This document shows positions 1-7,795 of a DNA stretch of 64,000 bases, one piece after another. This DNA is from Herbaspirillum sp. AP02 (GTDB taxonomy: Bacteria; Pseudomonadota; Gammaproteobacteria; Burkholderiales; Burkholderiaceae_D): assembly GCF_015767275.1 (NCBI RefSeq), contig NZ_JADWMY010000013.1:62001-126000 (forward strand). The letters are read 5' to 3'. The position numbers and the translations under genes were made by a program. The notes beneath the pieces were generated by a model. It worked only from the letters and a program-made list of their open reading frames with translations. It ran no database searches and was not told where the DNA came from. The first letter of the stretch is position 1. Every line of letters begins with the position of its first letter.

Positions 1-1010
1 TGCGCAGCGGCTCACCACACCAGACCGAACTGGCGGCCTGCCTGGTGCCGCAGGCCCAGGCCCGCTACGACGTGCCGGCCGCCATCGGCGACTACACCGA
101 CTTCTATACCTCGATCCACCACGCCACCTCGGTGGGCAAGCTCTTCCGTCCGGATAACCCGCTGCTGCCCAACTACAAGTGGGTACCGATCGGCTACCAC
201 GGTCGTGCTTCGTCGATTGCCGTCTCGGGCCAGCAATTCCGCCGCCCGGTCGGCCAGACCAAGGCGCCGGATGCCGAAACGCCTAGCTTCGGACCCTGCA
301 AGCGGCTGGATTACGAATTGGAAATGGGCATCTTCATCGGCGGTGGCAATGCCCTGGGCGAACCGGTACCGATGAGCCAGGCCGAAGACAAGGTATTCGG
401 CCTGTGCCTCCTCAATGACTGGTCGGCACGCGACGTGCAGGCCTGGGAATACCAGCCGCTCGGCCCCTTCCTGTCCAAGAGCTTCGCCTCCACCATCTCG
501 CCCTGGATCGTCACGCTGGAAGCGCTGGCCCCGTATCGTTGCGCCTGGACCCGTCCGGCCGACGATCCGCAGCCGCTGCCCTACCTGGATGCCCCCACCC
601 TGCGCGAGAGCGGCGCCTTCGATCTGCAGCTGGAAGTGCTGATCCAGACCGCCGCCATGCGTGAGGCCGGCACCGCCCCGCAGCGCCTGTCGCTGTCCAA
701 CTATCGGGATGCCTACTGGACCGTGGCACAACTGGTAGCGCACCACACGGTCAACGGCTGCAACCTGCGTCCCGGTGATTTCCTGGGTACCGGCACCTTG
801 TCCGGTGCGCAAGCTGACGAAGCCGGCTCGCTGCTGGAACTGAGCGCCGGCGGCAAGGCGCCCATTAACTTGGCCAACGGCGAGCGACGGGTGTTCCTGG
901 AAGATGGCGACACCATCATCCTGCGTGCCGCCGCCCGTCGTGACGGCTTGCCCATGATCGGTTTCGGCGAAGCCGCCGGCACCGTGCTACCGGCACGCAG
1001 CCTGGCCTGA
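1..1010 (+). CDS. fahA: Fumarylacetoacetase (5'-truncated by window edge)
   Basis: The reading frame is open from base 3, so the N-terminal part of the gene lies outside the window. The enzyme hydrolyses fumarylacetoacetate to fumarate and acetoacetate, the last step of tyrosine/homogentisate breakdown. Family residues are visible: the D-Y-x-D-F-Y segment and following H-A-T from about nt 90, the E-L-E metal-ligand pair at about nt 315-323, and N-D-W-S-A-R-D from about nt 414 with the downstream Q and K of the active site. About 335 codons remain of a family usually near 420-430 residues. maiA follows 42 bp downstream, which fits a homogentisate operon; hmgA would be expected upstream. Confidence 0.95.
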   Translation, partial: RSGSPHQTELAACLVPQAQARYDVPAAIGDYTDFYTSIHHATSVGKLFRPDNPLLPNYKWVPIGYHGRASSIAVSGQQFRRPVGQTKAPDAETPSFGPCKRLDYELEMGIFIGGGNALGEPVPMSQAEDKVFGLCLLNDWSARDVQAWEYQPLGPFLSKSFASTISPWIVTLEALAPYRCAWTRPADDPQPLPYLDAPTLRESGAFDLQLEVLIQTAAMREAGTAPQRLSLSNYRDAYWTVAQLVAHHTVNGCNLRPGDFLGTGTLSGAQADEAGSLLELSAGGKAPINLANGERRVFLEDGDTIILRAAARRDGLPMIGFGEAAGTVLPARSLA

Positions 1011-1052
1011 TGCGCCTGATTTCCAATGAAGGATGAGGATGAAAGGATGAGG

Positions 1053-1700
1053 ATGACTACGCTATACAGCTATTTCCGCAGCTCGGCCTCCTACCGCGTT
1101 CGCATCGCCCTCAATCTCAAGGGCGTGGCCTACGAGACAGCGGCGGTACACCTGCTCAACCAGGGCGGGGAGCAGTTGCTGCCGGCCTTCACGCAATTGA
1201 ACCCGCATGCGCTGGTGCCGGTGCTGGCCGACCAGGGGCAACTGCTGAGGCAGTCCATGGCGATGCTGGAATACCTGGACGAGCGCTACCCCACGCCCTC
1301 CCTGCTGCCCGGCGACGCCTTCGCGCGCGCCCGCATCCGCGAACTGTCGCTGGCCATCGCCTGTGAAATCCATCCCCTGAACAACCTGCGCGTGCTGCGT
1401 TATCTCAAGCACCAGCTCAACGTCGACGAAACCCAGAAGACGGCCTGGATCCATCACTGGATCAAGCTCGGCTTTGCCGCACTGGAGCAGCAACTGGCCG
1501 CCGACGCCACGCGCGGCCACTTCTGCGTGGGCGATGCGCCGACCATGGCCGATTGCTTCCTGGTGCCGCAGATGTTCAATGCGCGTCGCTTCGAGGTTGA
1601 CATGGCACCCTATCCGACGCTATGCGCCATCGAGGCCGCCTGTAATGTCCTGCCGGCCTTCGAACAGGCCCATCCGGCACGCCAGCCGGACGCCGCCTGA
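1053..1700 (+). CDS. maiA: Maleylacetoacetate isomerase (zeta-class GST)
   Basis: This 215-residue GST-fold protein is predicted to isomerise maleylacetoacetate to fumarylacetoacetate, the substrate of the preceding gene. The N-terminal Y-F-R-S-S-A-S-Y-R-V-R-I-A-L block is the zeta-class glutathione site; Ala stands where many eukaryotic members have the catalytic-site Cys. I chose the ATG at 1053 because AAAGGA (1042-1047) lies 5 bases before it and the protein then starts M-T-T-L-Y-S-Y-F like its family. In-frame ATGs at 1026 and 1047 are less likely. It ends 12 bp from the convergent MaoC gene, and no terminator is visible between them. Confidence 0.93.
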   Translation: MTTLYSYFRSSASYRVRIALNLKGVAYETAAVHLLNQGGEQLLPAFTQLNPHALVPVLADQGQLLRQSMAMLEYLDERYPTPSLLPGDAFARARIRELSLAIACEIHPLNNLRVLRYLKHQLNVDETQKTAWIHHWIKLGFAALEQQLAADATRGHFCVGDAPTMADCFLVPQMFNARRFEVDMAPYPTLCAIEAACNVLPAFEQAHPARQPDAA

Positions 1701-1712
1701 ACTGGGCCAGGC

Positions 1713-2162
1713 TTAGCTGCGGCGCGGCACCAGCAGGTTGCCGGTCATGATCAGCACGGCTTCGTCGTGCTGGTTGTAGGTGGTCACGCGATGGTTGAGG
1801 AAGCCCTGCAGCGGCCGTGATTGGGAGGTCTTGATACCCAGCACTTCGGCCTCCAGGCGCAGCACGTCGCCGGGGCGGGTGGGACGCGGCCAGCGGAATT
1901 CGTCGAAGCCGGCGCCGATGATGCCGCCCTGGATGTGGAGGGTATCGACCAGCAAGCGCATGGTCAGCGCGGCGGTATGCCAGCCGCTGGCCGCCAGTCC
2001 ACGGAAGAAGGTCTGCTGGGCGGCAGCGTCATCCAGGTGGAAGGGCTGGGGATCGAACTGGGTGGCGAAGTGCTTGATGGCCTCGGCATCCACGGTCAAC
2101 GTGGCGGGTGAACGGAAAACCTGGCCGGGCTGGAAATCTTCCAAATACTTGGGCGTATCCAC
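1713..2162 (-). CDS. MaoC-like hotdog-fold dehydratase
   Basis: A 149-residue single-hotdog protein of the MaoC/enoyl-CoA hydratase-2 type. The core F-D-P-Q-P-F-H-L-D followed by A-S-G-W-H-T-A-A-L is typical; the D and H of the first block correspond to the usual catalytic pair. Such proteins hydrate or dehydrate acyl-CoA thioesters, but the substrate cannot be read here. The start is GTG (2162) preceded by AGGAGA in the mRNA. It stands alone between convergent maiA and the fliD terminator, so there is no operon context. Confidence 0.85.
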   Translation of the reverse strand: MDTPKYLEDFQPGQVFRSPATLTVDAEAIKHFATQFDPQPFHLDDAAAQQTFFRGLAASGWHTAALTMRLLVDTLHIQGGIIGAGFDEFRWPRPTRPGDVLRLEAEVLGIKTSQSRPLQGFLNHRVTTYNQHDEAVLIMTGNLLVPRRS

Positions 2163-2242
2163 GATGTCTCCTGATCGTTGTTATCGCTGTCATGTCCCGG
2201 TCTTCAGGAGACCGGAAAGGCCCCCAGTATAACGACTTCAGC

Positions 2243-2289
2243 AAACACCAAAGGCCGCAGCGGAGGGTACGCTGCGGCCTTTGGTGTTT
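2243..2289 (-). terminator. Perfect 20-bp stem hairpin downstream of fliD
   Basis: The arms 2243-2262 and 2270-2289 are exact reverse complements with a 7-base loop (GAGGGTA). The stem starts with AAACACC and ends GGTGTTT, giving a short T-run on either strand. It lies 30 bp after the fliD stop and 80 bp before the MaoC start, so it most likely ends fliD transcription and insulates the MaoC gene. Confidence 0.85.
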
Positions 2290-2319
2290 TCGCTGGCGAT
2301 CAGCCGTCCGCGTGCGGGC

Positions 2320-4347
2320 TCAGGATGACTTCGACAGCTTGGTCAACTGCTGGGTCAGATAGCTCTGCCTTGCCTGCATCGTCGCCAGCGTGACGTTGAG
2401 ACGGTTGAACTGGTTGGTGTAGTTGTCCTTCAGGTCCTGCAGGCGCGAACTGGCCGCCGTCTGCTGGTCGGTGACGATCTTCAGGCTGGCCTGCAGGCCC
2501 TTGGTCTTGGTGGCCAGCGTGCCGCTGTCTTTCAGGATGCCATCCATCACCGTCTGCAGCTTGGTGACTACGCCACCGGTGGCGGTGAAGAGCTTGCTGA
2601 TGCGCTCGAAGTCCTTGTTGGCCGCGGTGGTCAGCTTGGTCGAATCCAGCGCCAGCGTGCCATCCTTCTGGAAGGAAATGCCGACCTGCGACAGGTTCAT
2701 CCCGCCACCTTCGCCCAGCGCCCCCAGCATGGTGCTGCGGATCTGCGCCATGATGTTCAGTACCGACGATTCCGACGCCAGTGGCGAGCCGGTATTGGCC
2801 TCTCCCTTGGTGGTGGACGGAGTCTGCTTGGTCAGATTGGCCACCGCCTTGGCCAGCGTGTTGTAGGCATTGACGAAGGTGTTGGCCGAGGTGGTCAGGC
2901 CGCTGGTGTCATTGGCAATGGCCAGCGTGAAATTGTCGGTGGCATTGGTGACCTTGCTCAGATTGAGCGTTACGCCCGAGATCACGTTGGTGACCTTGTT
3001 GCTGGTACTGGTCACGACCACGCCGTCGATGGTCATCCGCGCATCCTGCGCCTTGGCCAACTGGCCCATGCTACTGCCGGTGAGGCCGGCGTAGTCGTTG
3101 CTGCCGGTCAGCTTGACCGCGTCGCTGCCGGTCGGGGTGAGCACCAGCTGCTCCTTGCCGCCGCTGGTGCTGATGCTGGCTGTCACGCCGGTGTTGGCAT
3201 CGTTGATGGCCTTCATCACGTCGTTCAGACGGATGTCGCCGCTGGCGTCCAGATCGGTCGGCGTGATGTTGAAGGACTTGTTGCCCACCTGCAGCGCCAG
3301 CGCGCCAGTGGTGAAGGTCTGGCCGGCCGTCACGCCCGGGGTGGTGACGGTGCCGCTGGGATCGAAGGCGAACGGCGCGAACGAGCCGGTGCCGCTGACC
3401 CGCAACGTGTTGGCCGCGCCGCTGTCCTTGGCAGTCAGCACCAGGTGGTCATTGGTGCCATCGCTGACGATGGAGGCGCTTACCCCCGCCTCGCTGGCAT
3501 TGATGGCATCGCGCACGCCGGCCAGGGTGTTGGTCTTGGGCTGGATCAGCACGGTCGAGCCGTTGCCGGTCTTGATGGCCAGCACGCCATTGTCGAAGGT
3601 GCTGCCCGGAGCGATGCCGGCCGAGCTGACCTTGACCGCCTGCGCCAGCTGGTTCACTGCCAGGCTGTACGAGCCCGACGCCGCCTTGGCCGCGTCGCGC
3701 GGGGCCTGCACCTGGGTCACGCTGCCCGGCGTGCTGGAGGCCGGATCGTAGTTCAGTCCCGAGAGGGTGTTGTTGGCGGTGATCTTGATGGTATTGGCGG
3801 TGCCGCCGGTATTGGATTCCAGCACCAGATGGTCGCCGCTGCCGTCGGTGGTGATCGACGCCGTGACCCCGGCCTTGGAGGCATTGATCGCATCGCGCAC
3901 CCCGGCCAGGGTGGCATTGGCCTTGAGCGTGATGAAGGTAGGTTGGTTGCTGCCCACCTTGATGGCGACCGAATCGCCGGCATTGAAAGTGGTGCCGGTG
4001 GCGTAGCCGCCCGACTTCAGCTTCTGTGCCAGTACCTTGGTCGATTCATCGGTATTGGTTTCGGCGGTGAGCGGATCGGTGGTCAGGCCCGTGCCGGTGC
4101 CGGCATTGGTCAGGGTGGTCTTCTGGGCGCTGAAGGTGGCCGAGGTCATGCCCTTGAGGGCGCTTTGGTAGCTCGAGAGCGCGTTCTTCAGCGTCCCGTA
4201 GGCCGAAATGAGCGTGTTGAAGCCGGTTTCCTTGTTTTTCAGCGGTGTGAGACGCGACTTGCTTTCGACCGAAATGAGCTGGTTGACCAAGGTCGCCACA
4301 TCGAGCGGACCGGCCGATGTGGAGATGGACCCCGTTGAAGTTGCCAT
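2320..4347 (-). CDS. fliD: Flagellar filament cap protein FliD (HAP2) with repeated flagellin-IN modules
   Basis: This 675-residue protein caps the growing filament and helps flagellin fold at the tip. The N-terminal D-V-A-T-L-V-N-Q-L-I-S-V-E segment and the C-terminal helical region are FliD-like. Three flagellin-IN-type segments are seen at about residues 146-189, 274-317 and 376-410, the first two sharing L-A-G-V-R-D-A-I-N-A-S. It is longer than the roughly 470-residue enteric proteins because of these modules. The start at 4347 gives M-A-T-S-T-G; an upstream ATG at 4419 would add residues lying between the gene and its putative promoter. No other flagellar gene is adjacent, so this is an isolated copy. 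Confidence 0.92.
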   Translation of the reverse strand: MATSTGSISTSAGPLDVATLVNQLISVESKSRLTPLKNKETGFNTLISAYGTLKNALSSYQSALKGMTSATFSAQKTTLTNAGTGTGLTTDPLTAETNTDESTKVLAQKLKSGGYATGTTFNAGDSVAIKVGSNQPTFITLKANATLAGVRDAINASKAGVTASITTDGSGDHLVLESNTGGTANTIKITANNTLSGLNYDPASSTPGSVTQVQAPRDAAKAASGSYSLAVNQLAQAVKVSSAGIAPGSTFDNGVLAIKTGNGSTVLIQPKTNTLAGVRDAINASEAGVSASIVSDGTNDHLVLTAKDSGAANTLRVSGTGSFAPFAFDPSGTVTTPGVTAGQTFTTGALALQVGNKSFNITPTDLDASGDIRLNDVMKAINDANTGVTASISTSGGKEQLVLTPTGSDAVKLTGSNDYAGLTGSSMGQLAKAQDARMTIDGVVVTSTSNKVTNVISGVTLNLSKVTNATDNFTLAIANDTSGLTTSANTFVNAYNTLAKAVANLTKQTPSTTKGEANTGSPLASESSVLNIMAQIRSTMLGALGEGGGMNLSQVGISFQKDGTLALDSTKLTTAANKDFERISKLFTATGGVVTKLQTVMDGILKDSGTLATKTKGLQASLKIVTDQQTAASSRLQDLKDNYTNQFNRLNVTLATMQARQSYLTQQLTKLSKSS

Positions 4348-4391
4348 TGTTGACCCCTGAACAATATTGAGCTTTTCTTGTAATTTGGAAA

Positions 4392-4460
4392 ACTGACAAG
4401 TCGTCAGTCTGTGCCACATTAACGGCTGATCTTTACAAAAGTAAAGGTCAGTTTGCTGAC
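4392..4460. repeat. Three small inverted repeats upstream of fliD
   Basis: ACTGAC-N5-GTCAGT (4392-4408), CTTTAC-N4-GTAAAG (4431-4446) and GTCAG-N4-CTGAC (4447-4460) occur within 70 bp. The GTCAG/CTGAC word recurs in the first and third. They overlap or flank the candidate fliD promoter and may be regulator sites or mRNA leader structure. Confidence 0.5.
4419..4445 (-). promoter_or_regulatory. Candidate FliA (sigma-28) promoter for fliD
   Basis: Read on the minus strand, GCCGTTAA (4426-4419) matches 7 of 8 bases of the sigma-28 -10 element GCCGATAA. TTTACTTT (4445-4438) sits 11 bases upstream and matches 5 of 8 of the -35 element TAAAGTTT. The start codon is about 70 bases downstream. A class III flagellar gene is the expected kind of target, but the -35 match is weak. 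Confidence 0.45.
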
Positions 4461-4623
4461 AAAAGCTCGAATTTGTTTGGGATTTTTATGGAGATTTGAT
4501 GGAGATGTCCCTCCCGGCGGGCGCAGGAGTGCACCGCCGCAGAAGTGGACGTGGGCAGGAGGGTGCAGGCAAGGCGGAGCAGGCCGCCACTAGGGGAACT
4601 TGGCGGCACTGCCGCCATACGGA

Positions 4624-5115
4624 TCAGGTCTGGATGAACTTTTCCAGCGGGTAGTGATGCTTGATGAAGGGCGACTTGATGACGATGTAGCTGAAATACT
4701 TCTCGATGCGCAGATTCTGCTCCAGCAGCGACTCGATCACGCTCTGGTAATGCACCACGCTGCGGGTCATGAACTTGAGCAGGTAGTCGTAACCGCCGCT
4801 GACCAGGTGGCATTCGATGATTTCATCCACATTGCGGAGATAGGACTCGAACTTGGCGAAGTCTTCGCGGCGATGGTCTGACAGCGTCACTTCGGTGAAC
4901 ACGATCTGCACATCGGCCAGCTTCTCCAGGCGGATGTAGGCACCGTAACCGCTGATGTAGCCGGCTTTTTCCAGACGCTTGACGCGGATCAGGCAGGGAC
5001 TGGGGGACAGGCCGACGGCATCGGCCAGGATCACATTGGTAATGCGGCTATTTTCCTGCAGGTGACACAAAATCCTCAGATCGATCCGGTCCAGTTTCAA
5101 CGCGCCGTTAGTCAT
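4624..5115 (-). CDS. Lrp/AsnC family transcriptional regulator
   Basis: A 163-residue protein with an N-terminal winged helix-turn-helix (about residues 7-55, L-D-R-I-D-L-R-I-L through S-P-S-P-C-L-I-R-V-K-R-L-E) and a C-terminal ligand-sensing RAM domain (about 68-145). Lrp-type proteins sense amino acids and usually control neighbouring amino-acid genes. It is on the same strand as, and just downstream of, the class III aminotransferase at 5252-6628, which is the natural candidate target. The start is ATG 5115, preceded by AAGAAG in the mRNA. Confidence 0.9.
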   Translation of the reverse strand: MTNGALKLDRIDLRILCHLQENSRITNVILADAVGLSPSPCLIRVKRLEKAGYISGYGAYIRLEKLADVQIVFTEVTLSDHRREDFAKFESYLRNVDEIIECHLVSGGYDYLLKFMTRSVVHYQSVIESLLEQNLRIEKYFSYIVIKSPFIKHHYPLEKFIQT

Positions 5116-5251
5116 CTTCTTGCCTCGGGTTATTCAACTCAACCGGCCGGCCGTCCCTGGTCAGGAAAGGCAGGCTGGATGTCAGGGCATTTTAACCCCT
5201 CCGGTCCCAGTTTTTGGCATGTGACCGGAGGCTCTGCTCGCGTTGGCCGGC

Positions 5252-6628
5252 TTATTTGACGGCCTGCCGGACCTCGGGCTGGGCCAGCACTTCATCGAGG
5301 ATGGCCTTGAGGCGCTGGAACATCAGTTCGAAATCGGCCGGTGTATAGCACAGCGCCGGCGCAAAACCGAGGATGTTGTCGCCGAAGGCGCGGAACACCA
5401 GCCCCTGTTGATAGGCCACCTTGAAGATGCGCTCATGCAGCTTCAGTTCGGGGGCGAAGCGCGCCTTGGTGTGCTTGTCGGCCACCAGTTCCAGCGCGCC
5501 CAGCAGGCCGCGGCTGCGGGCGTCTCCTACCAGCGGATGATCCAGCAGGGCGCGCAGGCCACCGGTGAAATGGGGCTCGACGCGTCGACCGTTTTCCAGC
5601 AGGCCACCTTCCTCGTACAGGCGCAGCACCTCCAGCGCCACTGCGGCACTGACCGGATGGGCTGAATAGGTCTGGCCGTGGCCGACTACGGTGCTCATGG
5701 GCGCGCCATCGGCGATGCCCTGGTAGACCCGGTCCGACATCATCACCGCACCCATCGGCGCATACCCGGCGGTCAGGCCCTTGGCCATGGTCATCAGGTC
5801 CGGCTGCACGTCTTCGTCCAGGCAGGCGAACATGGGGCCGGTGCGACCGAAGCCGGTGATCACCTCATCCACCACGAACAGGATGTCCAGCTCGTTGCAG
5901 GCCAGTTGCATGGCCTTGAGCCAGCCCTTGGGTGGCACCACCACGCCGCCCGAACCCTGGATCGGTTCGCAGAAGAAGGCCGCCACCTGCTCCGCACCCA
6001 GTTCGGCCACCTTGCTGCGCAGCGCCTGTACCGAGGCGGCGATGATGGCCGCATCGTCGGTCAGTTCACTGCGGTAGGGATAGGGCGAGGGCAGGTAGTG
6101 CTGGGTCGGCAGCGGCAGGTCGAAGTTGAAGTGGAAGTTGGACAGCGCCGTCAGCCCCGCACCCACCGACGATGAACCATGGTAGCCACGCTGCAGCGAG
6201 ATGAAATGCTTCTTGGCCGGCTTGCCGATGGAGTTGTGGTAGTGCGTGATGTAGCGGATGGCCGCATCCACCGCGTCCGATCCGCCCAGGGTGAAGTAGA
6301 CATGCCTGAGCGAGGCCGGGCTGATGTCCACCAGCTTCTTGGCCAGCAGGATGGCCGGCTCCGAGGCGAAGTGGAAGTAGCCCGTGGCATAGGGCAGGCG
6401 CTGCATCTGTTCGGTGGCGGCGCGGATCACGCTCTCCTGGCCGTAGCCGGTGTTGACGCACCACAGGCCCGAGAAGGCATCCAGCAGTTCCTTGTCCTGA
6501 TGATCGGTCAGGTAGGCGCCACGGCCGGACTTGAGGATGATGGGACCCAGCTCTTCGTGCTCGCGCAGGCTGGTCACGGGATGGATCAGGTGGCTGCGGT
6601 CGAGGGCAGCCAGGGTAGATGTTTGCAT
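5252..6628 (-). CDS. Class III PLP-dependent aminotransferase (omega-amine type)
   Basis: A 458-residue fold-type I aminotransferase. The PLP-binding lysine is in T-M-A-K-G-L-T-A-G-Y-A-P; the cofactor-ring aspartate is in V-V-D-E-V-I-T-G-F-G-R-T-G. Relatives use putrescine, beta-alanine, GABA or taurine as amino donor and pyruvate or 2-oxoglutarate as acceptor. The semialdehyde dehydrogenase and PuuB-like oxidase downstream in the same direction support an amine/polyamine role, but the exact substrate is inferred. The start ATG 6628 has no Shine-Dalgarno; the mRNA just before it reads CCUCCUU. A TTG at 6685 is an alternative start. Confidence 0.88.
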   Translation of the reverse strand: MQTSTLAALDRSHLIHPVTSLREHEELGPIILKSGRGAYLTDHQDKELLDAFSGLWCVNTGYGQESVIRAATEQMQRLPYATGYFHFASEPAILLAKKLVDISPASLRHVYFTLGGSDAVDAAIRYITHYHNSIGKPAKKHFISLQRGYHGSSSVGAGLTALSNFHFNFDLPLPTQHYLPSPYPYRSELTDDAAIIAASVQALRSKVAELGAEQVAAFFCEPIQGSGGVVVPPKGWLKAMQLACNELDILFVVDEVITGFGRTGPMFACLDEDVQPDLMTMAKGLTAGYAPMGAVMMSDRVYQGIADGAPMSTVVGHGQTYSAHPVSAAVALEVLRLYEEGGLLENGRRVEPHFTGGLRALLDHPLVGDARSRGLLGALELVADKHTKARFAPELKLHERIFKVAYQQGLVFRAFGDNILGFAPALCYTPADFELMFQRLKAILDEVLAQPEVRQAVK

Positions 6629-6819
6629 GAAGGAGGACTCGCTGACGATGGCGTTGAACAAGGTCGTGCCAGGCGGGCGACACAACCGGGATGCGTTCTA
6701 TGCTATGCCTGCCCGGTCGCAGCGGATGCGCAAGATGCGGGGTCGAAAAAGCATCTTCATGGGTTTTGCGGGCGGCTTTGGCATTTTCTGCGGCAGGCCC
6801 CGTCACATCGGCTGCGGAC

Positions 6820-7722
6820 TCAGCCCAGCGCCTGGTTGACGATGGAGAACAACTGCATGCCGGCATCGCGCACCGGGGGCGTGCCCTTGCACATGCGGGT
6901 GACATGGTCGACATTGGTCAGGCCCAGCGTGTCCAGCCAGGCCGGCAGGCCACTCGATTCGAACACGTCGATGCGGATGAAGGAGTCCGAATAGGTATTG
7001 ATCCAGTGCGCGATGAGGCCCTTGGCGCGTTCTGCATCGGGCGCCACCACCGGCCCGATCACGCGGCCATGGCCGAAGCGGCGCACCAGCGCAAAGCCCA
7101 GCATTTCGCCATCGCGGTCCAGCGCCACGCCTTCGGACATGTCCAGCAGGGCCAGCAGCAGCTTGCTGCGATCCATGCCGGTGGCCCGCGCATCCAGCGC
7201 CAGCAGTCGTTGCACATCGTTCTTGCCCATCGGCCGCACGCGCTCGCCGGGCGGCAGCGAGACCAGTACCGGTTGCGCCGAGGCGCCCTGGAACTGGTGC
7301 AGCACATCCTGCTGTACGAAACCCAGTTGCCGGTACAGCGGCATACCGGCGGCGGTGGCGTTGACCGCCAGGCTGCGGCCATTGACCTGGCTGGCGGCGT
7401 GCTGCATCAGCCGCCGCCCCAGGCCACGCCGCTGCAGCTCGGCCTGCACCAGCAGCATGCCGATGACCGCGTGCTGCTCGCCGTAGCAGGTGCACACTAC
7501 CGAGCCCACCACCGGCAGCGCGGCGCCGGCGTCCGTGTGTTCCAGCAGATAGCCCTGGCCCATCTGCAGCAGGAATTTCCAGTCCTCCAGCCGATGCGGC
7601 CACTTGAAACGCAGCGACAGCCGGTGGCAGTTGCCCAGGTCATCGGCGGCGATGGCGCGCAGGCGCAGGTCGGGCAAGGCTTCCTGGCCGGTGCTCGGGG
7701 CGGGGGTGGTCAGCGCTGGCAT
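6820..7722 (-). CDS. Two-domain GNAT N-acetyltransferase (copy 1)
   Basis: A 300-residue protein with an N-terminal GNAT fold; Q-R-R-G-L-G-R-R-L-M is the acetyl-CoA pyrophosphate loop. A second acyltransferase-like half contains G-R-V-I-G-P, and the protein ends V-N-Q-A-L-G. The same architecture, including a W-P-H-R-L-x-D-W motif near the N terminus and the N-Q-A-L-G tail, is found in the gene at 11743-12630. The start ATG 7722 is preceded by AGGAG. It lies between the aminotransferase and gabD genes, so acetylation of an amine intermediate is plausible. The substrate is unknown. Confidence 0.85.
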   Translation of the reverse strand: MPALTTPAPSTGQEALPDLRLRAIAADDLGNCHRLSLRFKWPHRLEDWKFLLQMGQGYLLEHTDAGAALPVVGSVVCTCYGEQHAVIGMLLVQAELQRRGLGRRLMQHAASQVNGRSLAVNATAAGMPLYRQLGFVQQDVLHQFQGASAQPVLVSLPPGERVRPMGKNDVQRLLALDARATGMDRSKLLLALLDMSEGVALDRDGEMLGFALVRRFGHGRVIGPVVAPDAERAKGLIAHWINTYSDSFIRIDVFESSGLPAWLDTLGLTNVDHVTRMCKGTPPVRDAGMQLFSIVNQALG

Positions 7723-7795
7723 GGCGGCTCCTGGTCGGTTCGGTGAAGGTAACGTACTACAGAGATTTCAAGGCTGCGATCTCAAGGCTGCAATT

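Noticed and set aside
6691-7746. A 351-codon plus-strand frame opposite the first GNAT gene
   Set aside because: The minus-strand product has GNAT motifs and a paralogue nearby; the plus frame shows no family features.
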